Shown one piece after another: positions 43,676 through 53,542 of a stretch of DNA of 64,000 nucleotides; the first letter of the stretch is position 1, and every line of letters starts with the position of its first letter. Source of the DNA: Novosphingobium subterraneum (GTDB taxonomy: Bacteria > Pseudomonadota > Alphaproteobacteria > Sphingomonadales > Sphingomonadaceae); assembly GCF_000807925.1 (NCBI RefSeq), contig NZ_JRVC01000017.1:1-64000 (forward strand). The letters are read 5' to 3'. Made by a program: the position numbers and the translations under genes. The notes below the pieces were generated by a model that worked only from the letters and a program-made list of their open reading frames with translations, did not search any database and had not been told where the DNA came from.

Positions 43676-43693
43676 ACCGGGGAACGCACGAAG

Positions 43694-43722
43694 GCCCGGC
43701 GGCCTGGGATGGGCCGCCGGGC
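43694..43722 (-). terminator. Probable flagellin terminator
   Basis: An 11-bp stem (GCCCGGCGGCC / GGCCGCCGGGC) with a seven-base loop lies 40 bases past the flagellin stop on the minus strand. The T-run is short. Confidence 0.6.
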
Positions 43723-43761
43723 TTGTGATCACGCCTGGTGGAGACAGGCGGAGGTCATGGC

Positions 43762-44589
43762 TTAGCGCAGCAGCGACAGCACGTTCTGCTGGCTCTGGTT
43801 GGCCTGGGCGATCATCGCGGTCGATGCCTGCGAAAGGATCTGGGCCTTGGCCATCTGCGTCGTTTCGGTCGAGTAGTCGGTGTCCTGAATGCGCGAACGG
43901 GCATCCGACAGGTTGGTGATGTTGTCGTTGAGGTTGTTCACCACCGATTCCAGGCGGTTCATGCCGGCACCGAGCGTTGCACGGGCGCTCGAAATCGAGT
44001 CCAGCTCGGTGTCAAGCGTGCCGAGGAGCGTGTTCGCCGCCGTTGCGCTGGACACGTCGTACGACCCTGCAGCACCGCCGTTCGCCGAAAGGGTGGTGAG
44101 GTCTGCCATGGTCAGGTCGACGGTGTCAGAACCGTTCGCACCAGTCTGAACGGTCACGGTCGCTTGCGAGCCGTCGAACAGCTGAGTGCCATTGAACTTG
44201 GTGTTGTCGATGATCTGGCCGATCTGCGCGGTCAGTTCGTCAACTTCCGTCTGCATGTAGGCACGGTCCGTGGCGTCCTGATACGTGCCCGAAGCCGACT
44301 GCACGGCCAGTTCGCGGACACGCTGGAGCATGTTCGAAACTTCGTTCAGCGCGCCTTCCGCGGTCTGTGCCAGCGAGATGCCGTCGTTCGAGTTGCGAAC
44401 GCCCTGGTTCATGCCCTTGATCTGGGCAGTCATGCTGGTGGCAATTGCCAGACCGGCCGCGTCGTCCTTGGCGCCGTTGATGCGCTTGCCGGTCGACAGT
44501 CGCTCCATCGCCTGGCCAAGCATCTTGTTGGCCGTGTTGGAGGAGTTCGTCGCCTTCAAGGCGCTGATGTTTGTATTGATAACCGCCAT
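43762..44589 (-). CDS. fliC: Flagellin
   Basis: A 275-residue filament protein. The conserved N-terminal D0-D1 block (INTNISALKATNSSNTANKMLGQAMERLSTGKRINGAKDDAAGLAIA) and C-terminal block (QDTDYSTETTQMAKAQILSQASTAMIAQANQSQQNVLSLL) occupy most of the protein. The variable D2/D3 part is tiny, as is common in alphaproteobacteria. It is transcribed away from the regulator gene. FliS, its chaperone, lies at 59514-59897. No flaF or flbT, the usual alphaproteobacterial flagellin helpers, is seen. Only one flagellin gene is in the window. Confidence 0.97.
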   Translation of the reverse strand: MAVINTNISALKATNSSNTANKMLGQAMERLSTGKRINGAKDDAAGLAIATSMTAQIKGMNQGVRNSNDGISLAQTAEGALNEVSNMLQRVRELAVQSASGTYQDATDRAYMQTEVDELTAQIGQIIDNTKFNGTQLFDGSQATVTVQTGANGSDTVDLTMADLTTLSANGGAAGSYDVSSATAANTLLGTLDTELDSISSARATLGAGMNRLESVVNNLNDNITNLSDARSRIQDTDYSTETTQMAKAQILSQASTAMIAQANQSQQNVLSLLR

Positions 44590-44667
44590 TTTCCATTCTC
44601 CGGTAGGGTGGTGTGTCGTTCCCGAAAGGACCGCCGGGTCAGAGGATCGACACGGCTGTCGGGACTA

Positions 44668-44693
44668 AGACCGGCAAATGGCAGCCGGTTTTA
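44668..44693 (-). promoter_or_regulatory. Possible sigma-28 promoter of flagellin
   Basis: On the minus strand TAAA (44690-44693) is followed by GCCGGTCT (44668-44675) at a spacing of 14, near the sigma-28 pattern TAAA-N15-GCCGATAA with three mismatches in the second box. The dyad at 44671-44688 lies between and over these boxes. Either regulation by its binding protein or a different promoter is possible. Confidence 0.3.
44671..44688. promoter_or_regulatory. CCGGC-N8-GCCGG dyad (flagellin side)
   Basis: CCGGCAAATGGCAGCCGG has perfect five-base arms eight apart, identical in layout to 44703-44720 and 32393-32410. Its centre is about 32 bases (three helical turns) from that of the neighbouring dyad, so proteins bound at both would face the same side. 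Confidence 0.6.
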
Positions 44694-44702
44694 AGTTGCC
44701 GC

Positions 44703-44720
44703 CCGGCAAAAGAATGCCGG
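44703..44720. promoter_or_regulatory. CCGGC-N8-GCCGG dyad (regulator side)
   Basis: CCGGCAAAAGAATGCCGG, preceded by C, has perfect arms. Its shape is close to the CGGC..AAA..GC pattern I recall for Caulobacter ftr elements that bind FlbD. It lies between the divergent flagellin and regulator genes. Confidence 0.6.
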
Positions 44721-44755
44721 ACTTAGGTAGTCGCCCTTAGGGTTACCCGTCCCCT

Positions 44756-44781
44756 TAAAGTTTCAACCTGTTTGTCGGTCC
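44756..44781 (+). promoter_or_regulatory. Weak sigma-28-like promoter of the regulator gene
   Basis: TAAAGTTT (44756-44763) equals the enteric sigma-28 -35 box, followed after ten bases by GTCGGTCC, which shares only four of eight bases with GCCGATAA. It lies about 50 bases before the regulator start. Treat it as a candidate only. Confidence 0.25.
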
Positions 44782-44827
44782 CGCGCGAAAGAAGGTCACA
44801 GACAGGATGGTTAACAGGGGTCTTGAA

Positions 44828-46107
<1,280 letters not shown>

Positions 46108-46111
<4 letters not shown>

Positions 46112-46482
46112 GCGTTTCCGGCATCGGCGGCCGGGCTTCCGGCATCCAGGACATCATGGCGCTGCGCCAGCAGATCATGGAGCGCTCGCAGCTGCTCCAG
46201 CAGGTCAAGTCACCCGAAGCGACGCAGGGTGCACAAGGACCACAGGCCAGCACCGGCCCGGCTGGTAGCTTTACCGAGAGCCTCAAGGGTGCGCTCGATA
46301 ACGTCAACGCCAGCCAGCAGAAGGCAAGTGCGATCAGCGAAGCCTATGAAAAAGGCGAAGTGGTCGACGTGGCCAAGGTGATGCTGGCGCGGCAGGAAGC
46401 TGGCGTTGCCTTCGAGGCCACGCTGCAGGTGCGCAACAAGCTGCTGAACGCCTACCAGGACATCATGCGGATGGGAGTGTGA
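46108..46482 (+). CDS. fliE: FliE, MS-ring/rod adaptor
   Basis: A 124-residue adaptor between the MS ring and rod. The C-terminal half is typical (SFTESLKGALDNVNASQQKASAISEAYEKGEVVDVAKVMLARQEAGVAFEATLQVRNKLLNAYQDIMRM). The N-terminal part is a variable Gln-rich stretch. The length is slightly over Salmonella FliE (104). Overlapping starts with the regulator gene and a four-base gap to fliF show tight operon packing. Confidence 0.94.
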
Positions 46483-46486
46483 TTGA

Positions 46487-48208
46487 ATGGCTGACCTCGT
46501 TCCCGCCTCTGGCCTTGCCACGCCAGCTCCATCCACTTTCGGCGTCCTGACCGATCCCGCAGCCGGAAGCTTCGGCACGCGGGCCAAGGCGTTTCTGGCG
46601 CAGCCGCCCGTGAGGCGCACCCTTCCGTGGTTCGCCGGCGTTTCCGCAGCCGGCCTGACCGGCGTGCTGTGGCTGACCATGGCGCCCGCACCGCAGCGCA
46701 TGCTCTACAGCCAGCTTTCCGACAGCGAGCGGTCCGAAGTTACCGCCAGCCTCGAAAAGGCCAATATCGCCTACCAGATCGACAACGCAACCGGTGCGAT
46801 CACGGTGGGCGAGGACGACCTATACAGGGCGCGCATGGCCGCCGCATCGGACGGCGCGATCGCCACGCCCGAAACCGGAACGCAGATGCTCGACAAGCTG
46901 CCGATGGGCGCGAGCCGGGGGCTTGAGGGCCAGCGCCTGCAGGCCGCGCGCGAGCGCGAGCTTGAGCTGACGATCATGGAGATCGACGGCGTGGAGGCCG
47001 TGCGCGTCCATCTCGCCGAACCGGAAAAGTCGGTCTTCGTGCGCGAGAACCTGCCGCCATCGGCCTCGGTCATGGTCAAATTGAAGCGCGGACGGCAGCT
47101 TTCCGAAAGCCAGGTCCGCGCGATCGTCAACCTGGTCGCGGGTTCCGTGCCCGGGCTTTCGATAGACGCGGTGCGGGTCGTTGACCAGCACGGCGCATTG
47201 CTCTCCGACCCTTCCGGCCCCGATGGCGACCGGCTCGAGCTCCAGCAGCGCATGGAGGAGAAGCTTCGCCAGCAGGTCGCGCAACTGCTCACGCCGATGC
47301 TGGGCGAAGGGAACTTCTCGTCCGAGATCCAGCTCGATCTCGACATGGACCAGGTGACGTCGGCGCGCGAAAGCTATGACAAGCAAGGCGTCGTCCGGCA
47401 GGAAACGCAAAGCGCCTCGCAGCAGACCGGCGCCGGCACTGCCCAGGGCGTGCCCGGCGTCACCGCCAACACGCCGCCCCCTGCCACGACTGCCCAGCCC
47501 GGCGCCCCGCAAGGAACGCCCGCGGCTGCGGCAACGCCCGGCGCCAACGGCGAATCCAGTTCCTCGCGCACCTATGAACTCGGCCGCGAGGTTGCGGTAT
47601 CGAACCAGACCCCTGGCAAGATCAAGCGCCTGTCCGTCGCTGTCGCGCTGAGCGCCGAGACCATGGCCAAGGCCAAGCCGCAGGACATCGAGCAGATCAA
47701 GCAGCTGGTCAGCGCTGCGGTCGGCGCCGACCCCGCCCGCGGCGATCAGGTTGCCGTGGCCGTCCGTGCCTTCAAGCCCGCAGACGTTGCCCCCGCACCG
47801 TTCTGGGAAACGCCGTGGTTCGCCACGATCCTGCGCAATGCCGTGGCGCTGATCGCGGTCCTGCTTGTCCTGCTGCTCGGCGTCCGTCCGTTGATCAAGG
47901 CGCTGAAGAAGGAACCCGCGCCGGCCGAAGTGAAGGTTGCAAAGAAGCGCAAGAAAGGTGAAGCGACGGGCGACGAGGACGAGGACGCCAGAGAGGCCGA
48001 AGAAGGGGCGATCGAGGCTGTCACCGCTGATGAAGTCGCACAGGCAATCCAGCCCGCGCAAGATCCCGAAACGGGCGTCGTCGATGCCGAGGCACTGGCC
48101 CGGCAGGTCAGCCTTGCCCAGCGGCTTGTCGTCGAAAAGCCCGACAGTGCGCTGGTTGCCCTCAAGCAGATGCTGAAAGAGCCTGAAGAGGAAGGTGCCA
48201 GCGCATGA
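46487..48208 (+). CDS. fliF: FliF, MS-ring protein
   Basis: A 573-residue basal-body ring protein. Two membrane helices flank the periplasmic part: FAGVSAAGLTGVLWLTMAPA near residue 50 and LRNAVALIAVLLVLLLGVRPLI near 440. The YscJ/FliF domain contains MLYSQLSDSERSEVTASLEKANIAYQI. The acidic/basic C-terminal cytoplasmic tail (VSLAQRLVVEKPDSALVALKQML) contacts FliG, whose start overlaps by four bases. The length fits the family. A Pro/Ala/Gln-rich insertion lies at about 305-355. Confidence 0.96.
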   Translation: MADLVPASGLATPAPSTFGVLTDPAAGSFGTRAKAFLAQPPVRRTLPWFAGVSAAGLTGVLWLTMAPAPQRMLYSQLSDSERSEVTASLEKANIAYQIDNATGAITVGEDDLYRARMAAASDGAIATPETGTQMLDKLPMGASRGLEGQRLQAARERELELTIMEIDGVEAVRVHLAEPEKSVFVRENLPPSASVMVKLKRGRQLSESQVRAIVNLVAGSVPGLSIDAVRVVDQHGALLSDPSGPDGDRLELQQRMEEKLRQQVAQLLTPMLGEGNFSSEIQLDLDMDQVTSARESYDKQGVVRQETQSASQQTGAGTAQGVPGVTANTPPPATTAQPGAPQGTPAAAATPGANGESSSSRTYELGREVAVSNQTPGKIKRLSVAVALSAETMAKAKPQDIEQIKQLVSAAVGADPARGDQVAVAVRAFKPADVAPAPFWETPWFATILRNAVALIAVLLVLLLGVRPLIKALKKEPAPAEVKVAKKRKKGEATGDEDEDAREAEEGAIEAVTADEVAQAIQPAQDPETGVVDAEALARQVSLAQRLVVEKPDSALVALKQMLKEPEEEGASA

Positions 48209-49224
48209 GCGATCTCATGGAAGCCCCCGCCATTTCCGATCCCGAACGCGCAGCCGTCATGGTCATGCTGCTGGAGGACGATCAGGCCGCGCAGATCCTC
48301 GCGCAGCTGGAGCCCGCAGAACTTCGCCTGCTGGGCGAAAAGATGTGTGCGCTGGGCGAGATCGGCCCGGTTGCGATCGCACAGGCGATTGCCGGCTTTG
48401 TCGAGAAGACCGAGCGGCTTGGCCTGATCGCGCACGATCGCGTCGGACAAGTGCGCTCGCTCATGACTCGCGCCGTGGGCGAGATAAAGGCAGACAGCCT
48501 GATGCAGCGCATCCTGCCTGACGACCCCTCGCGCACGCCCAGCATCGAGCTTGCCAGATGGCTGACTCCGCAAGTGATCGTGCCTCTGATCCGTGACGAG
48601 CATCCCCAGGCGATTGCCGTGCTGCTGGTTCAGCTGGATCCGGAAGTGGCCGCGGCTGTCCTGCATGGCTTGCCCGACGAGGTGCAACCGCAGGTCGTCC
48701 ACCGCATCGCCACGCTCGGACCGGTTGCACCCGAAGCCATCGCGATGCTCGAGGAAATGCTGCACCAGCGTATCGGCGAACGGCACGGCCAGGGCGCCTT
48801 TGCCATGGGCGGGCCGCGCGAAGCGGCCGACATCATCAACGCCTCCGTCCGGGCGGTCGAAAAGCGCGTCATGCCCGAGATCGCCAAGCAGGATCGCCAG
48901 CTTGCCAAGGCGATCGAGAACGAAATGTTCAAGTTCGAGCACCTCTTCGCGCTCGACGACAAGTCGATGGGAGCACTGCTGCGCGAGGTAGACAGCGATG
49001 CGCTGATCGCCGCGCTCAAGGGCATTCCCGAAGAGCAGCGCGAATGCTTCTTCCGCGCCATGTCGAGCCGTGCTGCGGACGGCGTGCGCGACGAGATTGC
49101 CGCGCGTGGCCGGATGAAGATGGCCGGAGTGATCGAGGCGCAAAAGGCCATGGTCACGGCAGCCCGCCGTCTCTCGGCCGAAGGCGTGATCGTGTTCGGC
49201 GCGGGCGACGACGACTATGTCTGA
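48205..49224 (+). CDS. fliG: FliG, rotor switch protein
   Basis: A 339-residue rotor protein of canonical length. The N-terminal ERAAVMVMLLEDDQAAQILAQLEPAELRLLGEKM contacts FliF, the middle has the EHPQAIAVLLVQLDPEVAAAVLHGLPDEVQ block, and the C-terminal torque domain carries DKSMGALLREVDSDALIAALKG with charged residues for MotA. It interacts with both stator-type pairs in principle. The start overlaps fliF and its end overlaps fliH by eight bases. Confidence 0.96.
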   Translation: MSDLMEAPAISDPERAAVMVMLLEDDQAAQILAQLEPAELRLLGEKMCALGEIGPVAIAQAIAGFVEKTERLGLIAHDRVGQVRSLMTRAVGEIKADSLMQRILPDDPSRTPSIELARWLTPQVIVPLIRDEHPQAIAVLLVQLDPEVAAAVLHGLPDEVQPQVVHRIATLGPVAPEAIAMLEEMLHQRIGERHGQGAFAMGGPREAADIINASVRAVEKRVMPEIAKQDRQLAKAIENEMFKFEHLFALDDKSMGALLREVDSDALIAALKGIPEEQRECFFRAMSSRAADGVRDEIAARGRMKMAGVIEAQKAMVTAARRLSAEGVIVFGAGDDDYV

Positions 49225-49831
49225 CAGCTTGCGGGCGATCTCGCTGGCGGACCTTGGGCAAGTGCCCACAGGTTTCGCGCGTGATCGCCGCTTCTTCCGC
49301 GAATTTGCAGCGCCCGAACCGGAACCTGTCATGGTGCCGGTGGAAGACGAGCGCGAGCCGCACGACCCTATCGCGGAGGCGTGGGCCGATGGCTATGCCA
49401 AGGGTCTGGGCGAGGCGCAGGAAGCCGCTGCGCAGCTCATTGCCGAACAGGAAGCAGCGCGTCAGAAGATCGAATTCGCGCTCGGCAAGCTGGATGTGGC
49501 GATGCAGACCGAACTGCAAGACCGACTGCGCGAGACGGTGATCGCCTTGTGCGAGGCTGCCATTGCGCCTGCGGCCCTTGACCCCGACGCGCTGACCCGC
49601 CGGGTCGAGGCCGCCGCCACCATGCTCGCCCGCGCCGAAGACCAGCGCGTGATACGGCTCCATCCCGAAGACCTTGCCCTGATTGCCGCGCGATTGCCGG
49701 AAGACTGGCACTTCGAACCCGACGCTTCGCTCGAACGCGGCGCTCTGCGCGTGGAAGGCGCGACCGGCGGAGTCGAGGATGGACCTGAACAATGGCGCCG
49801 GGCCATCCATGAGGCGCTCCGCCAATGCTGA
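49217..49831 (+). CDS. fliH: FliH, export ATPase regulator
   Basis: A 204-residue protein that binds the ATPase FliI. A Gly-containing helical stretch (AWADGYAKGLGEAQEAAAQLIAEQEAARQKIEFALGKLD) and the C-terminal YscL/FliH-like part with RVIRLHPEDLALIAARLPEDWHFEPD support the call. The usual GxxxG repeats are minimal. It overlaps fliG at the 5' side (eight bases) and fliI at the 3' side (seven bases). Position and length fit well. Confidence 0.9.
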   Translation: MSDSLRAISLADLGQVPTGFARDRRFFREFAAPEPEPVMVPVEDEREPHDPIAEAWADGYAKGLGEAQEAAAQLIAEQEAARQKIEFALGKLDVAMQTELQDRLRETVIALCEAAIAPAALDPDALTRRVEAAATMLARAEDQRVIRLHPEDLALIAARLPEDWHFEPDASLERGALRVEGATGGVEDGPEQWRRAIHEALRQC

Positions 49832-51162
49832 TGGGGCCCACTTTCTCCGTGCTCGACCGGGCGCTGGATTCCCTGGCACTGTGCGAACCCGACTTCACGC
49901 CTGCGCGCTATGGCTTGCTGGCCGCGTGTGATGGCGGAATGCTTGAAGTGTCGGGGCTGTCGGTCCCCATTGGCACGCAATGCCGCATCGCTCATGGGTC
50001 GGGATCGCTGACGGCAGAGACCATCGGCTTCCGCAATGGTCGTACCTTGATGATGCTTCTGGGCGATCCGGTGTTGCTGCGCCCCGGCGCCAGGGTAAGG
50101 CCCGAAGGCCGCCCCGGGATGGTGCCGGTAGGCGAGGCTTTTCTCGGCCGCGCGATCGATGGCGAGGGCAAGCCGATTGATGGCAAGGGGCCGATCCACA
50201 ACCGCCGCGAATGGCCGGCAGGCGGCATTCGGGCCGCCGCGCTCGACCGCTCGCCAGTGCGCGAGAGCTTCGATACCGGCGTGCGCGCGCTCAATGCGCT
50301 GACGACCTTCGGCATCGGCCAGCGTATCGGCATCATGGCGGGATCAGGCGTCGGCAAGTCGGTGCTGCTCGACATGATCGCGCACGGCGCCGAGGCCGAG
50401 ATCGTCATCGTCGGCCTGATTGGCGAACGTGCACGAGAAGTCTCCGACTTCGTCGAGCGGCACATGCAGGGCTCCAAGCGCGAACGCTCCGTCGTTGTCG
50501 CGGTCCCTGCCGACCATGCGCCCAACTTGCGCATACGCGGCGCGATGATGGCGACGGCGCTCGCCGAATACTTTCGAGCCCAAGGCAAGCGCGTGCTGCT
50601 GATCATGGACAGCCTGACGCGTGTGGCCCACGCGGGCCGTGAAATCGCGCTGCTGCTGGGCGAACCGGGCGCGGCGCGCGGCTATCCGCCCTCGGCCCTC
50701 GCGACGATCACCAAGCTGGTCGAACGCGCCGGCAATTCGGCGGAAAGCGGCGGGTCGGTGACGGGGCTCTACACGGTCCTTGCCGATGGCGACAACCAGG
50801 ACGATCCGGTGGTCGACACCGCGCGTTCGATCCTCGACGGACACATCGTGCTCTCGCGCGATCTGGCGCAGCGTGGGCAATACCCGGCCATCGACATTGC
50901 GGCATCCTTGAGCCGCGTGATGAACGACATCACTGCACCCGAGCACCAGCGCGCCGCCCGCACCTTCCGTGCGCTTGTGGCAAGTTACGAGGCCAACCGC
51001 GATCTGGTCCTGATGGGCGCCTATCGCAGCGGGGCCGATCCCCAGCTCGACAGGGCCATCGCCATGCATGAGGCGCTGACCGGGTTCATCAGCCAGCCGC
51101 AGCGTGAAGTCGTGTCGATGGCGGCAAGCGTCGCCGCGCTCAGCCAGCTGATCGGTGCATGA
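49825..51162 (+). CDS. fliI: FliI, flagellar export ATPase
   Basis: A 445-residue F1-beta-like ATPase that energises export. Walker A is G-S-G-V-G-K-S near residue 170; GERAREVSDFVE, the Walker-B VLLIMDSLTRVAHAGREIAL and PS-type nucleotide-sensing TKLVERAGN follow. The length is typical. ATG 49825 overlaps fliH. It works with FliH and FliJ; fliJ overlaps its stop by four bases. Confidence 0.97.
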   Translation: MLMGPTFSVLDRALDSLALCEPDFTPARYGLLAACDGGMLEVSGLSVPIGTQCRIAHGSGSLTAETIGFRNGRTLMMLLGDPVLLRPGARVRPEGRPGMVPVGEAFLGRAIDGEGKPIDGKGPIHNRREWPAGGIRAAALDRSPVRESFDTGVRALNALTTFGIGQRIGIMAGSGVGKSVLLDMIAHGAEAEIVIVGLIGERAREVSDFVERHMQGSKRERSVVVAVPADHAPNLRIRGAMMATALAEYFRAQGKRVLLIMDSLTRVAHAGREIALLLGEPGAARGYPPSALATITKLVERAGNSAESGGSVTGLYTVLADGDNQDDPVVDTARSILDGHIVLSRDLAQRGQYPAIDIAASLSRVMNDITAPEHQRAARTFRALVASYEANRDLVLMGAYRSGADPQLDRAIAMHEALTGFISQPQREVVSMAASVAALSQLIGA

Positions 51163-51590
51163 AGGCTGAGCGCGAGCGTCTGGCGCGCCTGAAACGGCTT
51201 GAGCGCATCCGGGACATCGCCCGCCAGACCGCGCTCGCCGAAGCGGGCAAGGCCGAGGGCACGCTGGCGCAGTTGCAGGGGCTGGCAGACAGGACTCAAC
51301 GTCTTTCGACGGAGTACGCCGCCCGCACCGATGCGCGCGACGCGCACGGGTTGCAGCAATTGCGGCAGTTCGTGGCCGGACTCGACCGGATCACGTCGGG
51401 CACACGCGCCGATGCCGATGCTGCGCGCAGGATCGCCGATGCCAAGGCGCAGGAGGCCGCCGCCGCAGAACGTCGGCGCGCCGCCGTGGAAGAGCGCGCC
51501 GAGGCGCAGGAGCGTCTGATCGCGCGCAAGGTGGCATCCGCAACAACACCTACTACCGGCAAAAGGCAATCTGGCACGGGTCTTGAATAA
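51159..51590 (+). CDS. fliJ: FliJ, export chaperone/ATPase coupling protein
   Basis: A 143-residue predicted coiled-coil protein, rich in Ala, Arg, Glu and Gln, with heptad-like helices across most of its length (KAERERLARLKRLERIRDIARQTALAEAGKAEG, then RRIADAKAQEAAAAERRRAA). FliJ sequences are poorly conserved; assignment rests on operon place after fliI, size and coiled coil. A sigma-54-like promoter overlaps its 3' end. Confidence 0.85.
   Translation: MKAERERLARLKRLERIRDIARQTALAEAGKAEGTLAQLQGLADRTQRLSTEYAARTDARDAHGLQQLRQFVAGLDRITSGTRADADAARRIADAKAQEAAAAERRRAAVEERAEAQERLIARKVASATTPTTGKRQSGTGLE
51571..51587 (+). promoter_or_regulatory. Sigma-54-like promoter before fliK
   Basis: CTGGCACGGGTCTTGAA matches the consensus except that the conserved -12 C is A. 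Spacing is correct (GG to G of TTGA, 12). Transcription would begin near 51598, 26 bases before the fliK ATG. Upstream CCGGCAAAAGGC resembles half of the flagellar dyad. It may reinforce fliK and distal genes. Confidence 0.45.
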
Positions 51591-51623
51591 ACACGGTTAA
51601 CGCACCGCCACGGAGCCTTGCTG

Positions 51624-52871
51624 ATGTTTGATCTTGCCGCCCTTTCCCAGCCGACAGCCGCTCCTGCCCTGCAGGCTGCGCCGTTGCAGAATGGCGGAAA
51701 TGGGCCGGAATCGGCGGATGGCATCACTGCTGCCCCTGGTATTGCCTTCGATGCACTCCTTGCCATGCAGTTCGCCTCGGCAGAACCGGCAGACGCGCCC
51801 TTGCCGGAAAGCGGCAAGATCTTGCCGGATGCGGCAAAGCTGCTTGCCGCCTTGCCGCAAGTGCGCCCGACTGATGTTCAGGTGCGCCCGCAGCCGACGA
51901 AAGCGCGCACCGATGCCGAGCAGGCCGAAGACGACTTCCGGGATGCACCGGAACTGCCGGACGGCACCCTGCCCGACTCGGCCCTTATCGCTGCGCTCTT
52001 CGCCGCGCCGGATCGGCTGGTGCCGGCCGAGGGTGCCGGTGCCCGCCCTTCAACTGAAGTCCCTTGCGCAACCGTTGCCTCGGCGGCGCCAGCACCGACT
52101 GCACCGCAATCCCCCGCTCAGACAGCAATTGCGCTGGCCCGCACGGCACAGATCGAACTGACGACAGAGCCGGAGACGGCTGCTGCCCCGGTCCAGCCCG
52201 AAGCGGTCGCAGCCACGCCGACCGCGCAGATCATGGCCGCACGTCAGGTTCGCCAGAACAAGTCAACGGGCGCAGAAGGTGAAACATCCGAAGCATCGGC
52301 GCAGCCTGCCCTGGTTGCCGGTGCGAAGCCACTTATGGACAGCGAACGGGCCGAAACACCGCGCGTCGAAGCGACCAGTACCACGAGCCTGCTCGCGGAC
52401 CGTTCCCTCCCAACGCCAGACAACACTGCCCCGTCGTCGGTCCGCCACGAAGCCCGCAGTGAGCGCGTCGATTTCGCCGCGCTGGTCGACAATCTGGCCC
52501 GCGCTCGCGAGGAAGCCTCGCCGCGTGCCGTGACCGCGTCGATCAACCACGCCGAGTTCGGCCGGGTCACCCTGCGCTTCGACCAGGGCGAGGATCGCGG
52601 CATGTCGGTGGCGATGACCAGCGCCGATCCCGGCTTTGCGCGCGCGGTCAGCGCCACTGCCGAAGCAGCGCGTGCCTCCGGCGAAAGCGCCGGCCAGAAC
52701 CATCAGCCGCAAGCCGATTCGCGCACGCAGGGCGGCCAGGGCGAAAGCCAGCGCCAGCAGCCGCGCCAGGCCGAGCAGGCTCCGACCCGCCCATTCTCCG
52801 GCAATGGCACTTCGTCCCGCGAGGAAGAAGCGCCCCGCCGCCGCAGCGACGATCGCGGCATCTACGCCTGA
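51624..52871 (+). CDS. fliK: FliK, hook-length control protein
   Basis: A 415-residue protein. The first 280 residues are Ala/Pro/Thr-rich and low complexity, the flexible ruler. The C-terminal part has the FliK fold motif (AVTASINHAEFGRVTLRFDQGEDRGMSVAMTSADPGFARAV, about 300-340), then a Gln/Arg-rich tail. GGAG lies eight bases before ATG 51624; TTG 51618 is less likely. It sets the hook length and switches FlhB specificity. Its own sigma-54-like promoter lies just upstream. Confidence 0.88.
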   Translation: MFDLAALSQPTAAPALQAAPLQNGGNGPESADGITAAPGIAFDALLAMQFASAEPADAPLPESGKILPDAAKLLAALPQVRPTDVQVRPQPTKARTDAEQAEDDFRDAPELPDGTLPDSALIAALFAAPDRLVPAEGAGARPSTEVPCATVASAAPAPTAPQSPAQTAIALARTAQIELTTEPETAAAPVQPEAVAATPTAQIMAARQVRQNKSTGAEGETSEASAQPALVAGAKPLMDSERAETPRVEATSTTSLLADRSLPTPDNTAPSSVRHEARSERVDFAALVDNLARAREEASPRAVTASINHAEFGRVTLRFDQGEDRGMSVAMTSADPGFARAVSATAEAARASGESAGQNHQPQADSRTQGGQGESQRQQPRQAEQAPTRPFSGNGTSSREEEAPRRRSDDRGIYA

Positions 52872-52901
52872 TCCTGATCCCCATTTCCTGAGAGAACCCC
52901 G

Positions 52902-53501
52902 ATGAGCGACAAGAGCGACAAGGAAGACAAGCCCAAGAAGAAAAAGGGCGGTGGCATGATCATCAAGATCGTCGGCGCTGTCGCACTGCTGGGCGTCGGC
53001 GCGGGCGGCGTGTTCGGACTGGTTGCTGCCGGCATCATCGGCGGCGGCACGCATGAAGTCGTCAAGGTGGACAACAATCCCAAGCTGGTGCGCAAGGGCG
53101 AGGAAGACCCCTACGCCCCGGTCGCCAAGGAAGGTGAAGGCGAAGGCGGGGCTGGCGAAACCGATGGTGAAGGCGGCAGCGAGTTCCGCACTGTCTATTA
53201 CAACTTCGCCGAAGACTTCACCTCGAACCTGAAGAACACCGATGCGCTGCTGCAGGTGAACATCTCGGCCTCCACTCGCCGCGACTATCGCGTGGTGCTG
53301 TGGATGAAGAAGCACGAGCTGGCAATCCGCTCGGCGCTGCTCATCGCCATTGCCGATACGCCCGAGGAAGAGGTCATCAGCCCGGAAGGCAAGGCACGCC
53401 TGCAGAAGCGCCTGACTGCCGCGATCAACAAGGTCCTCACCGAGAACGAAGGCTTTGGCGGCGTCGACAACGTCTACTTCAAGACCTTCATCGTTCAGTA
53501 A
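52902..53501 (+). CDS. fliL: FliL, stator-associated membrane protein
   Basis: A 199-residue single-span protein. A Lys/Asp-rich N-terminal tail precedes the transmembrane helix (IIKIVGAVALLGVGAGGVFGLVAAGII). The periplasmic part has FYNFAEDFTSNL-like (YYNFAEDFTSNLK) and the final FGGVDNVYFKTFIVQ, conserved in FliL. A Gly/Glu-rich linker lies between. FliL rings around the stators and supports torque. Confidence 0.93.
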   Translation: MSDKSDKEDKPKKKKGGGMIIKIVGAVALLGVGAGGVFGLVAAGIIGGGTHEVVKVDNNPKLVRKGEEDPYAPVAKEGEGEGGAGETDGEGGSEFRTVYYNFAEDFTSNLKNTDALLQVNISASTRRDYRVVLWMKKHELAIRSALLIAIADTPEEEVISPEGKARLQKRLTAAINKVLTENEGFGGVDNVYFKTFIVQ

Positions 53502-53542
53502 TTCTGGCATCGTCCAGCAAGCCGGAAAGCTCCAGCGCCCCC

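Noticed and set aside
44671-44720. CCGGC dyads read as sigma-54 promoters (GGC ... TTTGC)
   Set aside because: GG to GC distance is 11, not 12, in each, and all are symmetrical dyads; activator sites fit better.
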